From Trichobilharzia regenti (lineage: Eukaryota; Platyhelminthes; Trematoda; Strigeidida; Schistosomatidae), in contig OX235270.1 in NCBI GenBank assembly GCA_944472135.2, positions 77,075,168 to 77,139,167 on the forward strand: DNA of 64,000 nt. The letters run 5' to 3'. The position numbers were made by a program, and so were the translations under genes. Shown here piece by piece: positions 1 to 10,485 of this stretch. How positions within the stretch are numbered: the first letter of the stretch is position 1; every line of letters begins with the position of its first letter. Under the pieces are notes generated by a model, which was not told the DNA's origin, did not search any database, and saw only the letters and a list, made by a program, of their open reading frames with translations.

Positions 1-2560
1 TTTATAAAGCCCTTTTATTGATTTTTAAAGTTGATCGCTTTATTATAGCTTAGTATGTCCGTGTATTCATTTGTAACGATGATTTACTATGCTTTCTTTT
101 GTGTCTTTCGATGCGAAAACTCAATGATAGTTTAACTTTCGTGCATTCTGTTTTTGGAATTGATCAAATACACACACTTCGTAAAGCACCAATAATAATT
201 GGCCGTCAAATTTCAGATCGCTCTCGGATGGATTCGAAGTTATTCTCTAAATTGACTATTAAACTTTGAATGGTACTGAAAAAGCGGGTTGCATTTGTCA
301 TCATAATTTCCGTTTTTCACTGTATAGATTATTAATATTCTTAGTAGTATTGTATTATATTCGTAGTATTCAAATTTGGATTCAGTCGGAATTTGCTGTT
401 GAAATTGTTCACACTTTTAGTTTATTTTGATAAAATATACATTTGTTATATTGAGTAAATCTTATGTCGTCTACTGGTGCAAAGTTATTCACTATCACGT
501 TGTTAGTGTGTTGAAAGACTTCAGTAAACGAATGAATCCAGTGATAAGTTGGGATTATTAATTTTCACTTCAGTCATTGTCAGGAAATTAACGCCTGATT
601 ATTAGGTTGGGTCCTACAGGTGAGCTGGTGAAGACTAAGGCCATCCATAATTCTAAGTAGTTCTCGTGTATACTTAATGCTGCTAGCCATATTTTCATGG
701 CAATTCCATTGCTTTCCAATACTTACTAATATCCAGTGTCAGCGTGCTTATTTTTTGATTTTAGCAAGGACGTATTGGTCAAGGTAACATGATTTGACTT
801 CAACGTCTGGCTTATTTAGGTGATAGAAGCGTTCTAGACGTGGACAAAGTATAGTCTTCTACAGGTCCTCCACGAATATTGGATTATGTTTTAGAAGCAA
901 TGCAACATCACTGAATGTTAGTTTACACGTGGAGCGTAGACGGCTGGTCGAAGTATTTACAAGGTCAATGGACTTCCGAAGTGACTTACTGAGTTCAAAG
1001 AAAAATCCAGTGTTGGCAGTGTAGTCAGTTAGCTGCTGGTAGGTCCCACTTACAGGGATGTAAGATAAATTGTTGTAATTTCTTGAGAAGAACTTAGCAT
1101 CATTTAATATTACTGTATAACACCGTGTGATTTATCGAATTAAAATCTTATCCATAATGGAGTTATACTCTACCATGGTGCCCAAGTTTTATACTTATAT
1201 CAGAAACTTAGCATTGTAACTGGTTTCATCAATGTGGTGTTGGCGGATTTCATCTTGCAATTTTGCAAGATGATTAGTACAGGAAAATGTCATACGGGAG
1301 GTGTGTCAGGATAGATATTTTCTCATATGATAGATGTTATCAACTGTGTCAGTTCTGTGGAAAGCGGGATTGTGAAATAAAAGTACATCTATGTATTTCC
1401 CTACTTTCAGGATTGTTTATTTTAGGAGAAATATTTGTTTCCCATAAATGCACTTCGTTTGGCGTTTGTTTAGATGGACTTCAGAGCTCTAGGTGTGTGA
1501 ATTAAGTCCACTAATGAGGTTGTGTAATTCCGCATCATTGGAGGTAGTTAAGCCGACGTCTTCTGGTGGGAGGCTATGTGAGGATGTCGGAAGTGGTCAG
1601 AATGACGATCGAATTCAGCTTCTGGAGATGGCAGGCGTTCGCAAGTGGCTTTAATATAATCGCTCGAGATAGTGTGGATGAGTGATTGGAAAGTCTTAGT
1701 GCCAAAATGTCAGTGATTTCGTGCATGTTATGTGTGAGCAATATCGAGATTGTCAACAAAGAATCACAATGTTGGTTAGGAAACTTGTTTTTCAGTTGTT
1801 ATCCTGTATTCATCCGAAGGTGTGACCACTGGACCAGCAGTTTGTGAATGGATTTGATTGCGATTAATAACAGGAGGAAAGGGAAATATTCAAAGCTAGT
1901 TAGTTATGAAGTTGTGTGAATGCGATGAGATTTTTATGTGCAATAAACTGTGCTTTAAACATCATCGAGTCATCAATACTATGTGTCATGTCAGGTTGAT
2001 TTATCAACATGTAAATTCTAATTGTACAAGGTTCACATGGGGCATAACGATTCGGACTCGGGTTCAGAACTTCCTGTAAAAATGTTTATGTGACCAGAAA
2101 TACGAATAAAGTTGGGAAATAATCAAGCCTTTATATATTCCCATTGTTAATAATCAAACAGCCACACGATACTCATTCTCAGGCGGCTTTGACTTCCTGA
2201 AAAGATCTTAACCGGCAAAGATAAATGGCGTTGTTTGAAGAGCATGGTGATAGGTAAAATAGGTTAGATGCGGCTTTGTGTGAATACATACAATGACCTC
2301 ATGATCGGCTTGTTAGGGTTTTATGAGGAGAGATTGGAAGATGTGTACGTCTGAACAACGTTCAACTTCCTGGTTCAGGAAGCTTTACAATAATTGTGAA
2401 ATGACAAAGGTTCTGTTCTCAACAGTAGTTTGTAATTCTGCTAATCATCTCATATTCCTAGTTTGTAAGAGGGTCAGCTTACAGGTTTATGTATTCACAC
2501 AAAACTTCTGCTAAATGTGGTATTGTTGACTAATTATATTTCGCCGTAGCAGAATAGATT
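1..2560. other. no gene recognised
   Basis: AT-rich sequence with many stops in all frames. Short open frames of 60 to 72 codons show no family motif I can name. Some minus-strand stretches between 900 and 1750 read like worn retroelement protein, but nothing can be aligned with confidence. No tRNA, rRNA or LTR is seen here. Confidence 0.5.
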
Positions 2561-2570
2561 GTTATGAAAT

Positions 2571-2906
2571 TTATTCTAGTTTCACGTGAAGAGATACAAA
2601 AAGAAAGTTGCGAATAAAACGGATATTGTTTATCAGACAAGAGGATTTTAGCCAGTTGTTTGCAAGACATAAAATAATTATTGGCAACGGCGTTAGGTAT
2701 CTAACCCTACTTACAGCCTTCAAAGTCCTAATGAATATAATATAATCTTCCTTAGGAAGCGTAGAGAACAAAGACAGGGTGGAATTAGGAATAATAGCCT
2801 GAATACATCGATGATTACATTGTAAGAGAAGAGGCTGAGTTATACGAGGAAGTTTCAAATTCCTAATCTGAAAAATCAAACAAAATATTTTCATAGAACA
2901 CAACAA
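2571..2906 (-). pseudogene. C-terminal remnant of a non-LTR reverse transcriptase
   Basis: An open frame of 111 codons on the minus strand. Its middle part, containing LPKEDYIIFIRTLKAVSR, has the pattern of the region after the RT palm in CR1/Jockey-type elements, where a Leu-rich GLL.KD segment and a basic LK..SR helix recur. It lies downstream, on the minus strand, of the RT pieces at 3466-7405, so it is probably the tail of that dead element. There is no catalytic motif in this piece. The assignment rests on motif resemblance only. Confidence 0.45.
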
Positions 2907-3013
2907 GCTATGACACGACGAAGAGAGATTTGAAAACCAACAAATACGAAGATCGGTAATGTTCAGTTAACTACAGTGCTGCCAAAACTAATGTGGTGAG
3001 TGCTATTTATGAT

Positions 3014-3607
3014 CAGATATGAGCAGTATATCAGCAAACGAATTCAGAAAAGTAATAATAAGTTTTGGATACTGGAGAAAAACAATCGAAGAAGAGAACT
3101 GTGAGAAGGACGTATACAACAATGTGTAGAATCCAACAATCTATCGAATATGGTGATATTCGGTCAATTGGCAAGTAGAGACTTAAAGACAATGTATGCC
3201 AAATTGATGCACCTACAATACGTCTGTCCTAATAAACATTACCTTCAAGCCTCATCGGTCTTTTCTTCTTTACACTACATCAACTATGTGACCGAATCTG
3301 TCCATGGAAGTCTTGTTCACCTCTGAAACTAAGTAGGCTTTCTTGCAGATTCAGTTTAAGGTCATTAGTTATCTTTCTGTCATTTGGAGAGTCTTAGCGT
3401 ATGACTATTATGCTTAGACCCTGGCTAATGTCTGACAGAAAGCTATTCATTTTGAAATAGTTGGCTCAGGAGCTAATTGGCAACGAGACAGTGAGTTCGT
3501 CGTCATATTTAACAAAGTTGACTTCTTCCGAACAAGGTAAGTCATGTAAAGAGAAAGAAATAAGGGGATGAGGAGGCGGAGGATGAGAGAGAATAACACA
3601 TTGAGGG
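3014..3607. repeat. left arm of duplicated dead-RT block, copy 1
   Basis: Nearly identical to 18884-19489. Differences are few: one base missing near 3113, several substitutions, and a 6-bp indel in the GGATGAAGATGAG stretch. Similarity starts abruptly at CAGATATGAG; the sequence further left is unrelated. The block continues at 6536 after the Gypsy insertion. The shared sequence includes the same disabled RT segment, so this is duplication of an already dead copy. Confidence 0.9.
3466..3606 (-). pseudogene. RT palm-region fragment of a CR1-like element
   Basis: On the minus strand this reads through a diverged form of the GVPQG.VLSPLLF...LHDLP motif (seen as QCVILSH, then SLHDLPCSEE) and then FVKYDDELTVS, a degenerate YADD box in which the Ala is missing. 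The catalytic Asp pair is out of register, so the product is dead. The frame is cut by the Gypsy LTR at 3608; the remaining RT lies beyond the insertion at 6742-7405. The same degenerate segment is uninterrupted in copy 2 (19336-19599). Confidence 0.6.
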
Positions 3608-4131
3608 TGATAGGATCCCACATATTTTGGTATTGACTGTTTAATTTTGTATATATGGTATATTATCATTCTCACACATTTTGGTAGTGACTGCTAATTT
3701 TGTATATATGGTATATTATCATTCTCACACATTTTGGTAGTGACTGCTAATCTTGTATATATGGTATATTATCATTCCCACACATTTTGTTACTGACTGT
3801 CAACCTCGCACATATGGTATATTATCATCTCTCACGCACTTTGTTATTGGCTATTAAGATAAATTATTTCAAATGCTGTTAGCTGTCCATATTGTTGTAA
3901 AATGTATAAATACCATGGCTTTCTTTATCGTTGTTGCACTTCAATACACAGTCACAGTCCAGCCTTTGTCTTTTGATATTTGCGTGCTTTACTAAATCGG
4001 AAGGTACGACGAGCAGATAGGCAGATTAGTTCAGGCGCAGACAGAATAAGGTGAAAACGTCTTCATTCAATTCCCTACAGTTATAACAAATTGGCGACGG
4101 GGTTTTACCTTAATTCAGTGCAGTTATAACA
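3608..4131 (+). repeat. 5' LTR of the Gypsy element
   Basis: It starts TGATAGGATCCC and ends CAGTTATAACA. It matches 6008-6530 with only scattered changes, for example TTTTGTATAT against TTTTGCATAT and CTAAATCGG against CTAAGTCGG. A TATAAATA motif near 3904 is a plausible promoter. The 3' end holds an extra copy of the primer-binding-like sequence. Confidence 0.92.
3619..3849 (+). repeat. 53-bp tandem repeats in the LTR U3 region
   Basis: About four and a half units of 53 bp built around CACACATTTTGGTAGTGACT and TATATGGTATATTATC. Starts of the clear units fall at 3673, 3726 and 3779. The last unit is the most diverged. The same array is present in the 3' LTR (6019-6249). Its position upstream of the TATAAATA box suggests an enhancer-like role, which is inference. 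Confidence 0.85.
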
Positions 4132-4134
4132 AAT

Positions 4135-4152
4135 TGGCGACGGGGTTTTACT
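4135..4152 (+). promoter_or_regulatory. primer-binding site of the Gypsy element
   Basis: TGGCGACGGGGTTTTAC lies three bases after the CA end of the 5' LTR. It begins with TGG, the complement of a tRNA 3' CCA end, as expected for a minus-strand primer site. The same sequence occurs about 48 bp upstream inside the LTR end, a local tandem duplication. The tRNA species was not identified. Confidence 0.75.
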
Positions 4153-4252
4153 TTAATTCATCGCAGTTATAGCAAGCAAACGACGACAGTTTTTATTCTG
4201 TTCAGCGCAACTATATAACATTTTTGACTGTGTTAATTACAACCCAATTACA

Positions 4253-6010
4253 ATGTCTATCTCTCTGGACGATCTCAAATCTATCTTGCAGCAGCAGCAA
4301 GTTCAGAATGAAGCAGCTCAACTAAAATTAATCGAAGCTCTCACTCAGAAGCTGTCCATTCAAGTTCCATCAACATCTCATTCTGACAAATATGAAAGCA
4401 TCTCAAATTCTATCAGTGAGTTCAACTACGACCCAATATCTGGTCTCGTATTTGATGCATGGTTCAATCGTTACGAAGACGTTTTCCGTATTGAATGCTA
4501 CATGTTTGATGATGCTGCCAAAGTCCGATTGTTACTAAGAAAACTTGGTACTGTTGAGCACAACAGATATGTTAACTTCATTCTGCCCAAGAACCCACGT
4601 GAGTTATCATTCGATGAGACAGTCACCGTTTTATCACAAATCTTTGGTGAACAGTCATCCATGTTTAATATTCGGTATCAATGTTTTCAGTTGACAAAAA
4701 TGCCTTCCGATGATTATGTGACTTACGCTGGCAAAGTGAACAAGGAATGTGAAAGGTTCAAACCACACGAAATGACATCAGATCAGTTCAAGTGTTTGAT
4801 TTTTATTTGTGGGTTGAAGAACCCAGAAGATACTGACATACGAACTCGACTTCTGTCACTTGTGGAACAAGACCCGAAAATGACTTTACAAATGGTGACA
4901 GCAGAATGCCTACGTTTAATCAACTTGAAGCACGATACTGCTATGGTGGAGTGCAAACGACAGTCGTCTGAATTTGGTTCGATTAACACAGTGAAAAGTC
5001 CTCCGATCACCGTTAAGCACACAGAACGTCAGTCTCAAAATTCAGCTAAACCTCCTTCAGTGTGCTGGCACTGTGGTTCGTGGCATTTTGTCAAGTTCTG
5101 TCCTTTCAAGAAACATAAATGCCGTAATTGTCACCGTTTTGGACATAAGGAGGGTTACTGTACACCGCAGAAAAATTCTTCGGTGAGGAACAGAAGTAGT
5201 CGTTTCAAGCCGAAACAATCTCCTCGAGTACAGACCGTTTTCACTACTTCCAAAGTCGAGTTCGCCAGCAAACGTAAGTACATAACACTAGATATTAACG
5301 GCAAACGTATTCGTCTTCAGTTGGATACGGCATCAGATATCACCGTAATTTCCCGAACTACGTGGCGCAAACTTGGTTGCCCACAGATTCTGCCGACCGA
5401 GCATGTCGCCAAGAATGTCTCTGGAGATATACTGAAACTTGTGGGTGAGATCAATTGCCAGGTTCAGTTTGGTGAGCATCACTTCAATGGTGTATGTTAC
5501 GTTACAAACTACCATGATTTGGATTTGCTTGGTCTTGACTGGTTAGACAAGCTCCATATCTTTAATGTACCATTAAATTCAGTATGCTCTAATGTTTCGT
5601 CTTCACCACACAACGTTGTTCCCGGAGATGTATCTGATCAATCTCTCTTGCAACGCCGTCGTCAAAAGCACGCTTCTGTCTTCCAGGACAAACTTGGTTG
5701 CTGCAAACTGTTTGGCATCCAGCATATTCGTAGCCCCCCGTATCATCCCCAATCGAATGGACAGACTGAACGTTTCGTCGACACCCTTAAGCGTGCTTAT
5801 GCAAAAGCGAAGGGGGAGGGAACAACAGAAGAAATTTTGGATAAATTCTTGCTGCATTATCGTACGAATGAAAAAGGACAGTTATGTGTCAGACACACAG
5901 ATCACGCTCTATCCAGTACCACGCAAAGGTCAACTCGACAAAGAAGAGCTCCGAAACCTTTTCAAATAGATCCAAAAAGCAAGTCCTACACTCTTTACGG
6001 GGGGAGGTGA
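4253..6010 (+). CDS. Gypsy gag-protease fusion with integrase tail (RT deleted)
   Basis: A 585-codon frame. Gag occupies roughly residues 1-265 and includes a glutamine-rich coiled start. Two zinc knuckles follow: CWHCGSWHFVKFC (about 271-283, one residue short between C2 and H) and CRNCHRFGHKEGYC (290-303, canonical CCHC). An aspartic protease follows with LDTASDITVIS near 355-366 and LLGLDWLD near 425. At about residue 483 the pre-RT linker ending KLGCC runs straight into integrase C-terminal sequence with SPPYHPQSNGQTERF. The frame therefore survived loss of RT, RNase H and the integrase core. The stop lies in the 3' LTR. The product could package RNA but cannot copy or integrate it; mobility would need a helper element. 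Confidence 0.88.
   Translation: MSISLDDLKSILQQQQVQNEAAQLKLIEALTQKLSIQVPSTSHSDKYESISNSISEFNYDPISGLVFDAWFNRYEDVFRIECYMFDDAAKVRLLLRKLGTVEHNRYVNFILPKNPRELSFDETVTVLSQIFGEQSSMFNIRYQCFQLTKMPSDDYVTYAGKVNKECERFKPHEMTSDQFKCLIFICGLKNPEDTDIRTRLLSLVEQDPKMTLQMVTAECLRLINLKHDTAMVECKRQSSEFGSINTVKSPPITVKHTERQSQNSAKPPSVCWHCGSWHFVKFCPFKKHKCRNCHRFGHKEGYCTPQKNSSVRNRSSRFKPKQSPRVQTVFTTSKVEFASKRKYITLDINGKRIRLQLDTASDITVISRTTWRKLGCPQILPTEHVAKNVSGDILKLVGEINCQVQFGEHHFNGVCYVTNYHDLDLLGLDWLDKLHIFNVPLNSVCSNVSSSPHNVVPGDVSDQSLLQRRRQKHASVFQDKLGCCKLFGIQHIRSPPYHPQSNGQTERFVDTLKRAYAKAKGEGTTEEILDKFLLHYRTNEKGQLCVRHTDHALSSTTQRSTRQRRAPKPFQIDPKSKSYTLYGGR
5999..6007 (+). promoter_or_regulatory. polypurine tract
   Basis: GGGGGGAGG sits immediately before the 3' LTR, the expected place for the plus-strand primer of an LTR retrotransposon. 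It overlaps the last codons of the gag-protease frame. Confidence 0.8.
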
Positions 6011-6530
6011 TAGGATCCCACATATTTTGGTATTGACTGTTTAATTTTGCATATATGGTATGTTATCATTCTCACACATTTTGGTAGTGACTGCTAATTT
6101 TGTATATATGGTATATTATCATTCTCACACATTTTGGTAGTGACTGCTAATCTTGTATATATGGTATATTATCATTCCCACACATTTTGTTACTGACTGT
6201 CAACCTCGCACATATGGTATATTATCATCTCTCACGCACTTTGTTATTGGCTATTAAGATAAATTATTTCAAATGCTGTTAGCTGTCCATATTGTTGTAA
6301 AATGTATAAATACCATGGCTTTCTTTATCGTTGTTGCACTTCAATACACAGTCACAGTCCAGCCTTTGTCTTTTGATATTTGCGTGCTTTACTAAGTCGG
6401 AAGGTACGACGAGCAGATAGGCAGATTAGTTCAGGCGCAGACAGAATAAGGTGAAAACGTCTTCATTCAATTCAGTACAGTTATAACAAATTGGCGACGG
6501 GGTTTACCTTAATTCAGTGCAGTTATAACA
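6008..6530 (+). repeat. 3' LTR of the Gypsy element
   Basis: Partner of 3608-4131 and almost identical, including the 53-bp repeat array and the duplicated primer-site-like end. It ends CAGTTATAACA and is followed by the GAGGG target duplication at 6531-6535. Confidence 0.92.
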
Positions 6531-6741
6531 GAGGGACACTAGCTTCAGTATGCAATGAGGAGGAAGATTTACTTTTATGTACAGTACACTGCTTTCTGTT
6601 TGGGAAATATGACCACTGCCGTGTAACGTTCCAAGACTCAGATGGTGTCATGAAAGCTTATTTAAGACAAGACATCTGGAGACGGAGTCAAAAGCGGGTG
6701 TATAATCGAGAAAAGTATATCGAACATATTTAGACCCCGTG

Positions 6742-7405
6742 CTAAGCAGGAAACAATACAATACCACAGTGCCCAAGTTTTGTACTTAAAACAACACAAT
6801 GATTGAGGACAGCGGCAGCATCCAAATTATATCTATTCTGTTGATATGCGAACTGTTTAGGGTCACTGAAACTTCTCGAGGAAGGTTCAAGGTTGAGTCG
6901 AAGTAACTTTTCGATTAATTTCAGGAAAGGAGAAGTGATAGCAAGAGGTCTGAATTTAACATTTATACAAGTACATGATCTGGGTACTGGGATAATTTTA
7001 ATATCAGGGACATCATAACCAGGAAAAGGAGCACTAGAAATGTTAGTAAGAGTGTAACATGGAATATCCGAACAACTTCTGAGGACAACAGTAGGCACAC
7101 CAGCAGGACCAAGATGTGGGAATGTTTTGTTGATTTCCTGCATATGAGTACATCAATAGCATAATAAGACCAGGAAAGTTAATAGCCTTATGATGTGTAA
7201 CCGTAGGAATGACATAGTTCGAGGGAGAACGTGTGAAAAACTGAATAAGAGCATTTACATCAAACGAGTGAACAACAGCATTTTGCTTACAACCGGTAAT
7301 TTCACTGAAATTTTCCACATACCTGAGGATGGTTTGGATGATTAAAGTCTTTGTTCTAAAAGTATTCAGATTTGGAACTTCCGATTTGATTGAAATGTCA
7401 ATCAT
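6742..7405 (-). pseudogene. CR1-like RT N-terminal part, frameshifted
   Basis: Two overlapping minus-strand frames make one broken RT. The upstream frame (7405 to about 7080) ends near AGNQQNIP. The other (7143-6742) restarts at that point with LGPAGVP, then carries FRPLAITSPFLKLIEKLL, the RT motif with conserved RP.ALTS..K..E, and DPKQFAYQQNRYNLDAAA, the QFAY.-.R.TLDA motif. A one-step frame change near 7085-7140 separates them. The palm motifs of this RT lie beyond the Gypsy insertion, at 3466-3606. The same breaks occur in copy 2. Confidence 0.75.
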
Positions 7406-7429
7406 TCAGATTTATTGGTTGAGGATAGA

Positions 7430-7697
7430 ACGCTTGGAGTCTATGTTAATCCTTTTCTAGTGAATTTCTGTACCTGTTCAAACCTTTCTTTAATAAATCA
7501 GTTGAGTTCGAAGACACTACTTCTTCTGGCAGTCGGTTCTAAACGTTTATGACTCGACGTGAGAACCAGTACTCCACAGCAATAAGATTTCTTCCTGGCT
7601 TTCGAACAGGTGTTCCGACCTGGTGGGAAGGAAAAGAGAGAATAGCTCAGGTCTGTAGTCATTATTTTAAACATTGTAATTAAGTCTACTCTCTGTC
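7430..7697 (-). pseudogene. C-terminal tail of a second CR1-like RT
   Basis: The minus strand reads VDLITMFKIM, then LFSFPPGR, then a degenerate WN.LPEEVV segment and ERFEQVQKFTR. This is the common end of CR1-type RT proteins (RGDLI..YKI ... WNSLP..VV). It is joined head-on to the separate RT piece at 7405, so two remnants are fused inside the duplicated block. Copy 2 carries the same fusion at 20440-20676. Confidence 0.6.
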
Positions 7698-8568
7698 TAC
7701 AGTATGATAAGGAGAAGAGTTTTAAACTGTCTTGTCTTCTCCGTATGATAATTTAGTCATACCGAGAATCTGTAGCGGTAAATAAATTCCTGAAATTATT
7801 GACCACAGCACCCATCACTGAACATTGGATGCTGACCCTCACTGTATAATTCGACTTGTTCAGCTGAAGGCTTCCGGTCGAGCATCTACGCCATTTGGTA
7901 CTCCGTCGTGTCACGTTCCTGCACGATCACTAGCCAGCTAAGCAATCATCTCGCACTCCGATTTGGTCCCGAAATATATCTCGTAATTTGGACGATCAAT
8001 TGTGGTGTTTTGTTATGCCTTTGGTCTACGCGAAACGAGTACTATAGAAGTTGTGGGTATTAGATATTGCGTTAGTATATTCCGTACAATCCGCGGACAT
8101 CAGTACCTTCAGCCTCTGAAAATCATACGTGTTGCGTTCCTTTGAACTCTTTCTTGAGTATGTGAGTCCCTTTTAAGACAAGGACTGGTTGCCTGGATAT
8201 AGTTTTCCAGTCTTGACCTCATCAGAGATGTATATATGGAGGTGAATATATCTCTGATGATTCTAGTAAAGGCTGTGTGAGTTGCCTATGAGGATCTGGA
8301 ACCACGTGCAGCCACCGGGCCACAGTAAGCCGTAGTTTTTAAATCGTGGCTAACTATGACACTTAAATCCATGTGAGTCTGAACTGATGGGAGAGTTATT
8401 CCCTCTAGTTCGTAGGGCCTGATGCTTGCGTGTCAGATACGCATGGTTGCACATTTTGCTACATTGATCGGGAGCGTCAATTCTCTGGACCACTTTGAAA
8501 ATTCGTCGAGGACTTCTTGCAATGTAAGCGTATCACTGTCGGCCTTCAACTCTTTCGAAATTCTCAAG

Positions 8569-9252
8569 TCATCTGCATATAGGACCATAGCGGAATCGGT
8601 GAGCAGAGATAACTAACTCATTGATATACAAACTGAACAGGAGAGGTCCAAGTACTGTGCCTTGTGTCACTCCGCTACGCACTGCTGTCCAAGAGGAGAG
8701 TTTTGAGTTAATCCTAACCCTCTGCCTCATAGCCATGAGGATTTCCCTGAGCCAGTTAAGTAAGTTGCCTTTGAAACCAAGACTTTCCAACTTCACGAGT
8801 AGTCTTTTGTGAGGAACTTTAAAGAAGGCCTTGCTGAAGTCTATGAAGATGATGTCAACGGGCCCTCTGTTGTCCTTTGATTTGACCCAGCTTTCTCTTG
8901 CAGTGAGGAGACTTGACAGGCATGAGAGGTTTCTTCGGAAGCCCTGCTGTACTTTGAATAGCAAACTGTTGTTTTCCAGGTATCCCATGATGCTTTCCTT
9001 GATGATTCTTTCCAGTGTTTTGATTAAAATGCCGGTGAGACTAATAGACCTGTAGTTTGAAGGGCTTTGTCTTGATCCTCCTTTGTGGATAGAAGTTACC
9101 ATGGAGTCTTTCCAGTCACGCGGTAACACTCCATTTAGCAGAGATACCTTGAAGATCGTGGTCAATCGGGCGGCTATGTGAGCTGATAGCCTCTTGAGAA
9201 GCCTTGGATGAAGACTGTCAGCACCCACTGATTTCCCTGAATCTAGTCTCAT
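8569..9252 (-). pseudogene. CR1-like reverse transcriptase, fingers and palm
   Basis: A 227-codon frame. Visible in order: KSVGADSLHPRLLK (RT motif 0/1), NYRSISLTGILIKTLERI (RP.SLTS..K..E), IFIDFSKAFFKVPHKRLL (the FD-KAFD motif A, with FF in place of FD), RQRVRIN, then SGVTQGTVLGPLLFSLYIN (motif B). The frame is lost just before motif C; about 15 codons further on, in another frame near 8585-8560, the strand reads YADDLRISK, so the catalytic box survives out of frame. Beyond it, ERVQRNATRMI near 8150 marks the thumb. The element cannot make an intact enzyme. Confidence 0.82.
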
Positions 9253-9410
9253 CAGGCAACTATTCCTTTTAGCTTTTGTTTAATCTAACAAACTAACTAA
9301 TATGGAACTAGTCTCATTAGGCAGTTGATCACTATGTCTTAGTCGATGCCAGCGGAATCTGTCGTGTGTTCCTCTGATACAGACAGAGCTGATCCCACGG
9401 GGAGTGACGA

Positions 9411-9599
9411 CTACGGTGTAAAGACTTGGGAGAAGTAGTCTGCCATTGCTTCTGCTTTTTCTTGGTCTCCTTCGATTGTGTCATTGTCAACAGTCAGGTT
9501 TGGGACACCATTGGATGTCGTATTCCTGAAGTTCACGTACGAGGAAATTTTCTTATGTTTCGCCGTTGCATTTTGACCCAGTTGGGCCTCGAACTTCAT
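9411..9599 (-). pseudogene. linker between endonuclease and RT of the CR1-like element
   Basis: A short minus-strand frame with KHKKISSYVNFRN and later ADYFSQVFT. The F-S-x-V-F-T ending is typical of the stretch just before the RT domain in CR1 elements. It lies between the endonuclease piece and the RT piece with compatible spacing. The catalytic domains lie outside it. Confidence 0.55.
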
Positions 9600-9823
9600 C
9601 CTTGATTAGTGGATTTCTGCAATAGCTTTGATCCTAGCGGTGTTGTGTAATTTTCTGGTTACAGGAGTCTCAAGTGTGGCAAACAGGTTCCAACATTTGT
9701 GTTTGCGTCTCAGTAACTTACGAATCTCTCGGTTTATTCAAGGGGCCAATGTTTCCAGCCCTTTGGGATAGACCAAGGCATGAAAGGTTCAGTTACTTGG
9801 GCGTAAAGTTGCTTAAACTGGTT

Positions 9824-10480
9824 CTATACGGCTTCTACTTGGGACTCTGGGTTGATGTACCAGTTCACTGAGTTGGCTGCTGAGATGGTTGCAATTATAT
9901 CAGCTTTCCAAACGTTTGGTCGAGTTGATGTTTTGGCCCTTGCTGCTGTTGGTGTGAACCTGAAAGTGAGCAAAGCGTGGTCACTTTTTCCTAAAGGCGG
10001 AAGACGTTGTATGAGATCCACATACTCACCACGGGAGAATACTAGGTGCATCAATAGGACGGAGCTGTGTGTTCAAAAGCAATTAGTCCAACCTCTTAAC
10101 TTTTGTTTCTAAGGCCCTTGTAATCTATATTCACACCTCTTAACCACCACATCAAGTTGAAAGTTATTTAAATTTGTTTCCATGCTCATTTTTACGCAAT
10201 CGTAATTCGTTCTAATCCTATGGAATTTTGTCTCTTAGCCTCTCGTGAGCCATATCTAGTTGAAAATAATCGTCACATTTTATTCGCCTTCGTAATTATG
10301 TGGAATCAAGTAAAATTTGTATCTATGTAAAACTTCGAAGTTTGGCAGGTTAACTTCGTTATTAGTGATATCACGTGTGAGTCATGTCTCCGTGACGACA
10401 ATTACATCCGGATTTCCGAAGTCCATCATATAACCCAGCTCAGTCGGTTTGTTCAACAGTCTGTGGGCACTTGTGTAGCA
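9824..10480 (-). pseudogene. CR1-like endonuclease fragments
   Basis: On the minus strand near 10480-10380 the text reads CYTSAHRLLNK, then PDVIVVTET, the usual start of an AP-type endonuclease (TNA.SL.NK..ELR ... PDVI.ITET). The end of the domain is the open frame at 10054-9824 with LPPLGKSDHALLTF, which contains the conserved S-D-H triad. The region between them carries stops and is probably shortened. Together they mark the endonuclease of the element whose RT lies at 9252-8569. Confidence 0.7.
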
Positions 10481-10485
10481 AACTG

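Larger units (their letters stand above)
3608..6530 (+). mobile_element. Ty3/Gypsy LTR retrotransposon, internally deleted
   Basis: This is a complete insertion with two LTRs (3608-4131 and 6008-6530), each starting TG and ending CA, flanked by the 5-bp duplication GAGGG (3603-3607 and 6531-6535). The duplicated block at 18884-20648 carries the empty site, reading GAGAG. Between the LTRs lie a primer-binding site, one open frame encoding gag and protease, and a purine tract. Reverse transcriptase, RNase H and most of the integrase are missing, so the element is non-autonomous. The LTRs differ at only about six positions, which implies a recent insertion. Confidence 0.93.
6536..7697. repeat. 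right arm of duplicated dead-RT block, copy 1
   Basis: Nearly identical to 19490-20648. The largest difference is a short ATA indel near 7160 (GCATAATAAG against GCATTATAATAAG). Similarity ends at about 7697, where CTACTCTC is followed by different sequence in the two copies. Together with 3014-3607 this makes one duplicated unit of about 1.76 kb. Confidence 0.9.

Noticed and set aside
6491..6733. 80-codon plus-strand frame beginning in the Gypsy 3' LTR
   Set aside because: It is antisense to the RT of the duplicated block; in copy 2 the minus strand reads the NRKQ...KGKSSSSL motif through the same bases, so the plus frame is a shadow.
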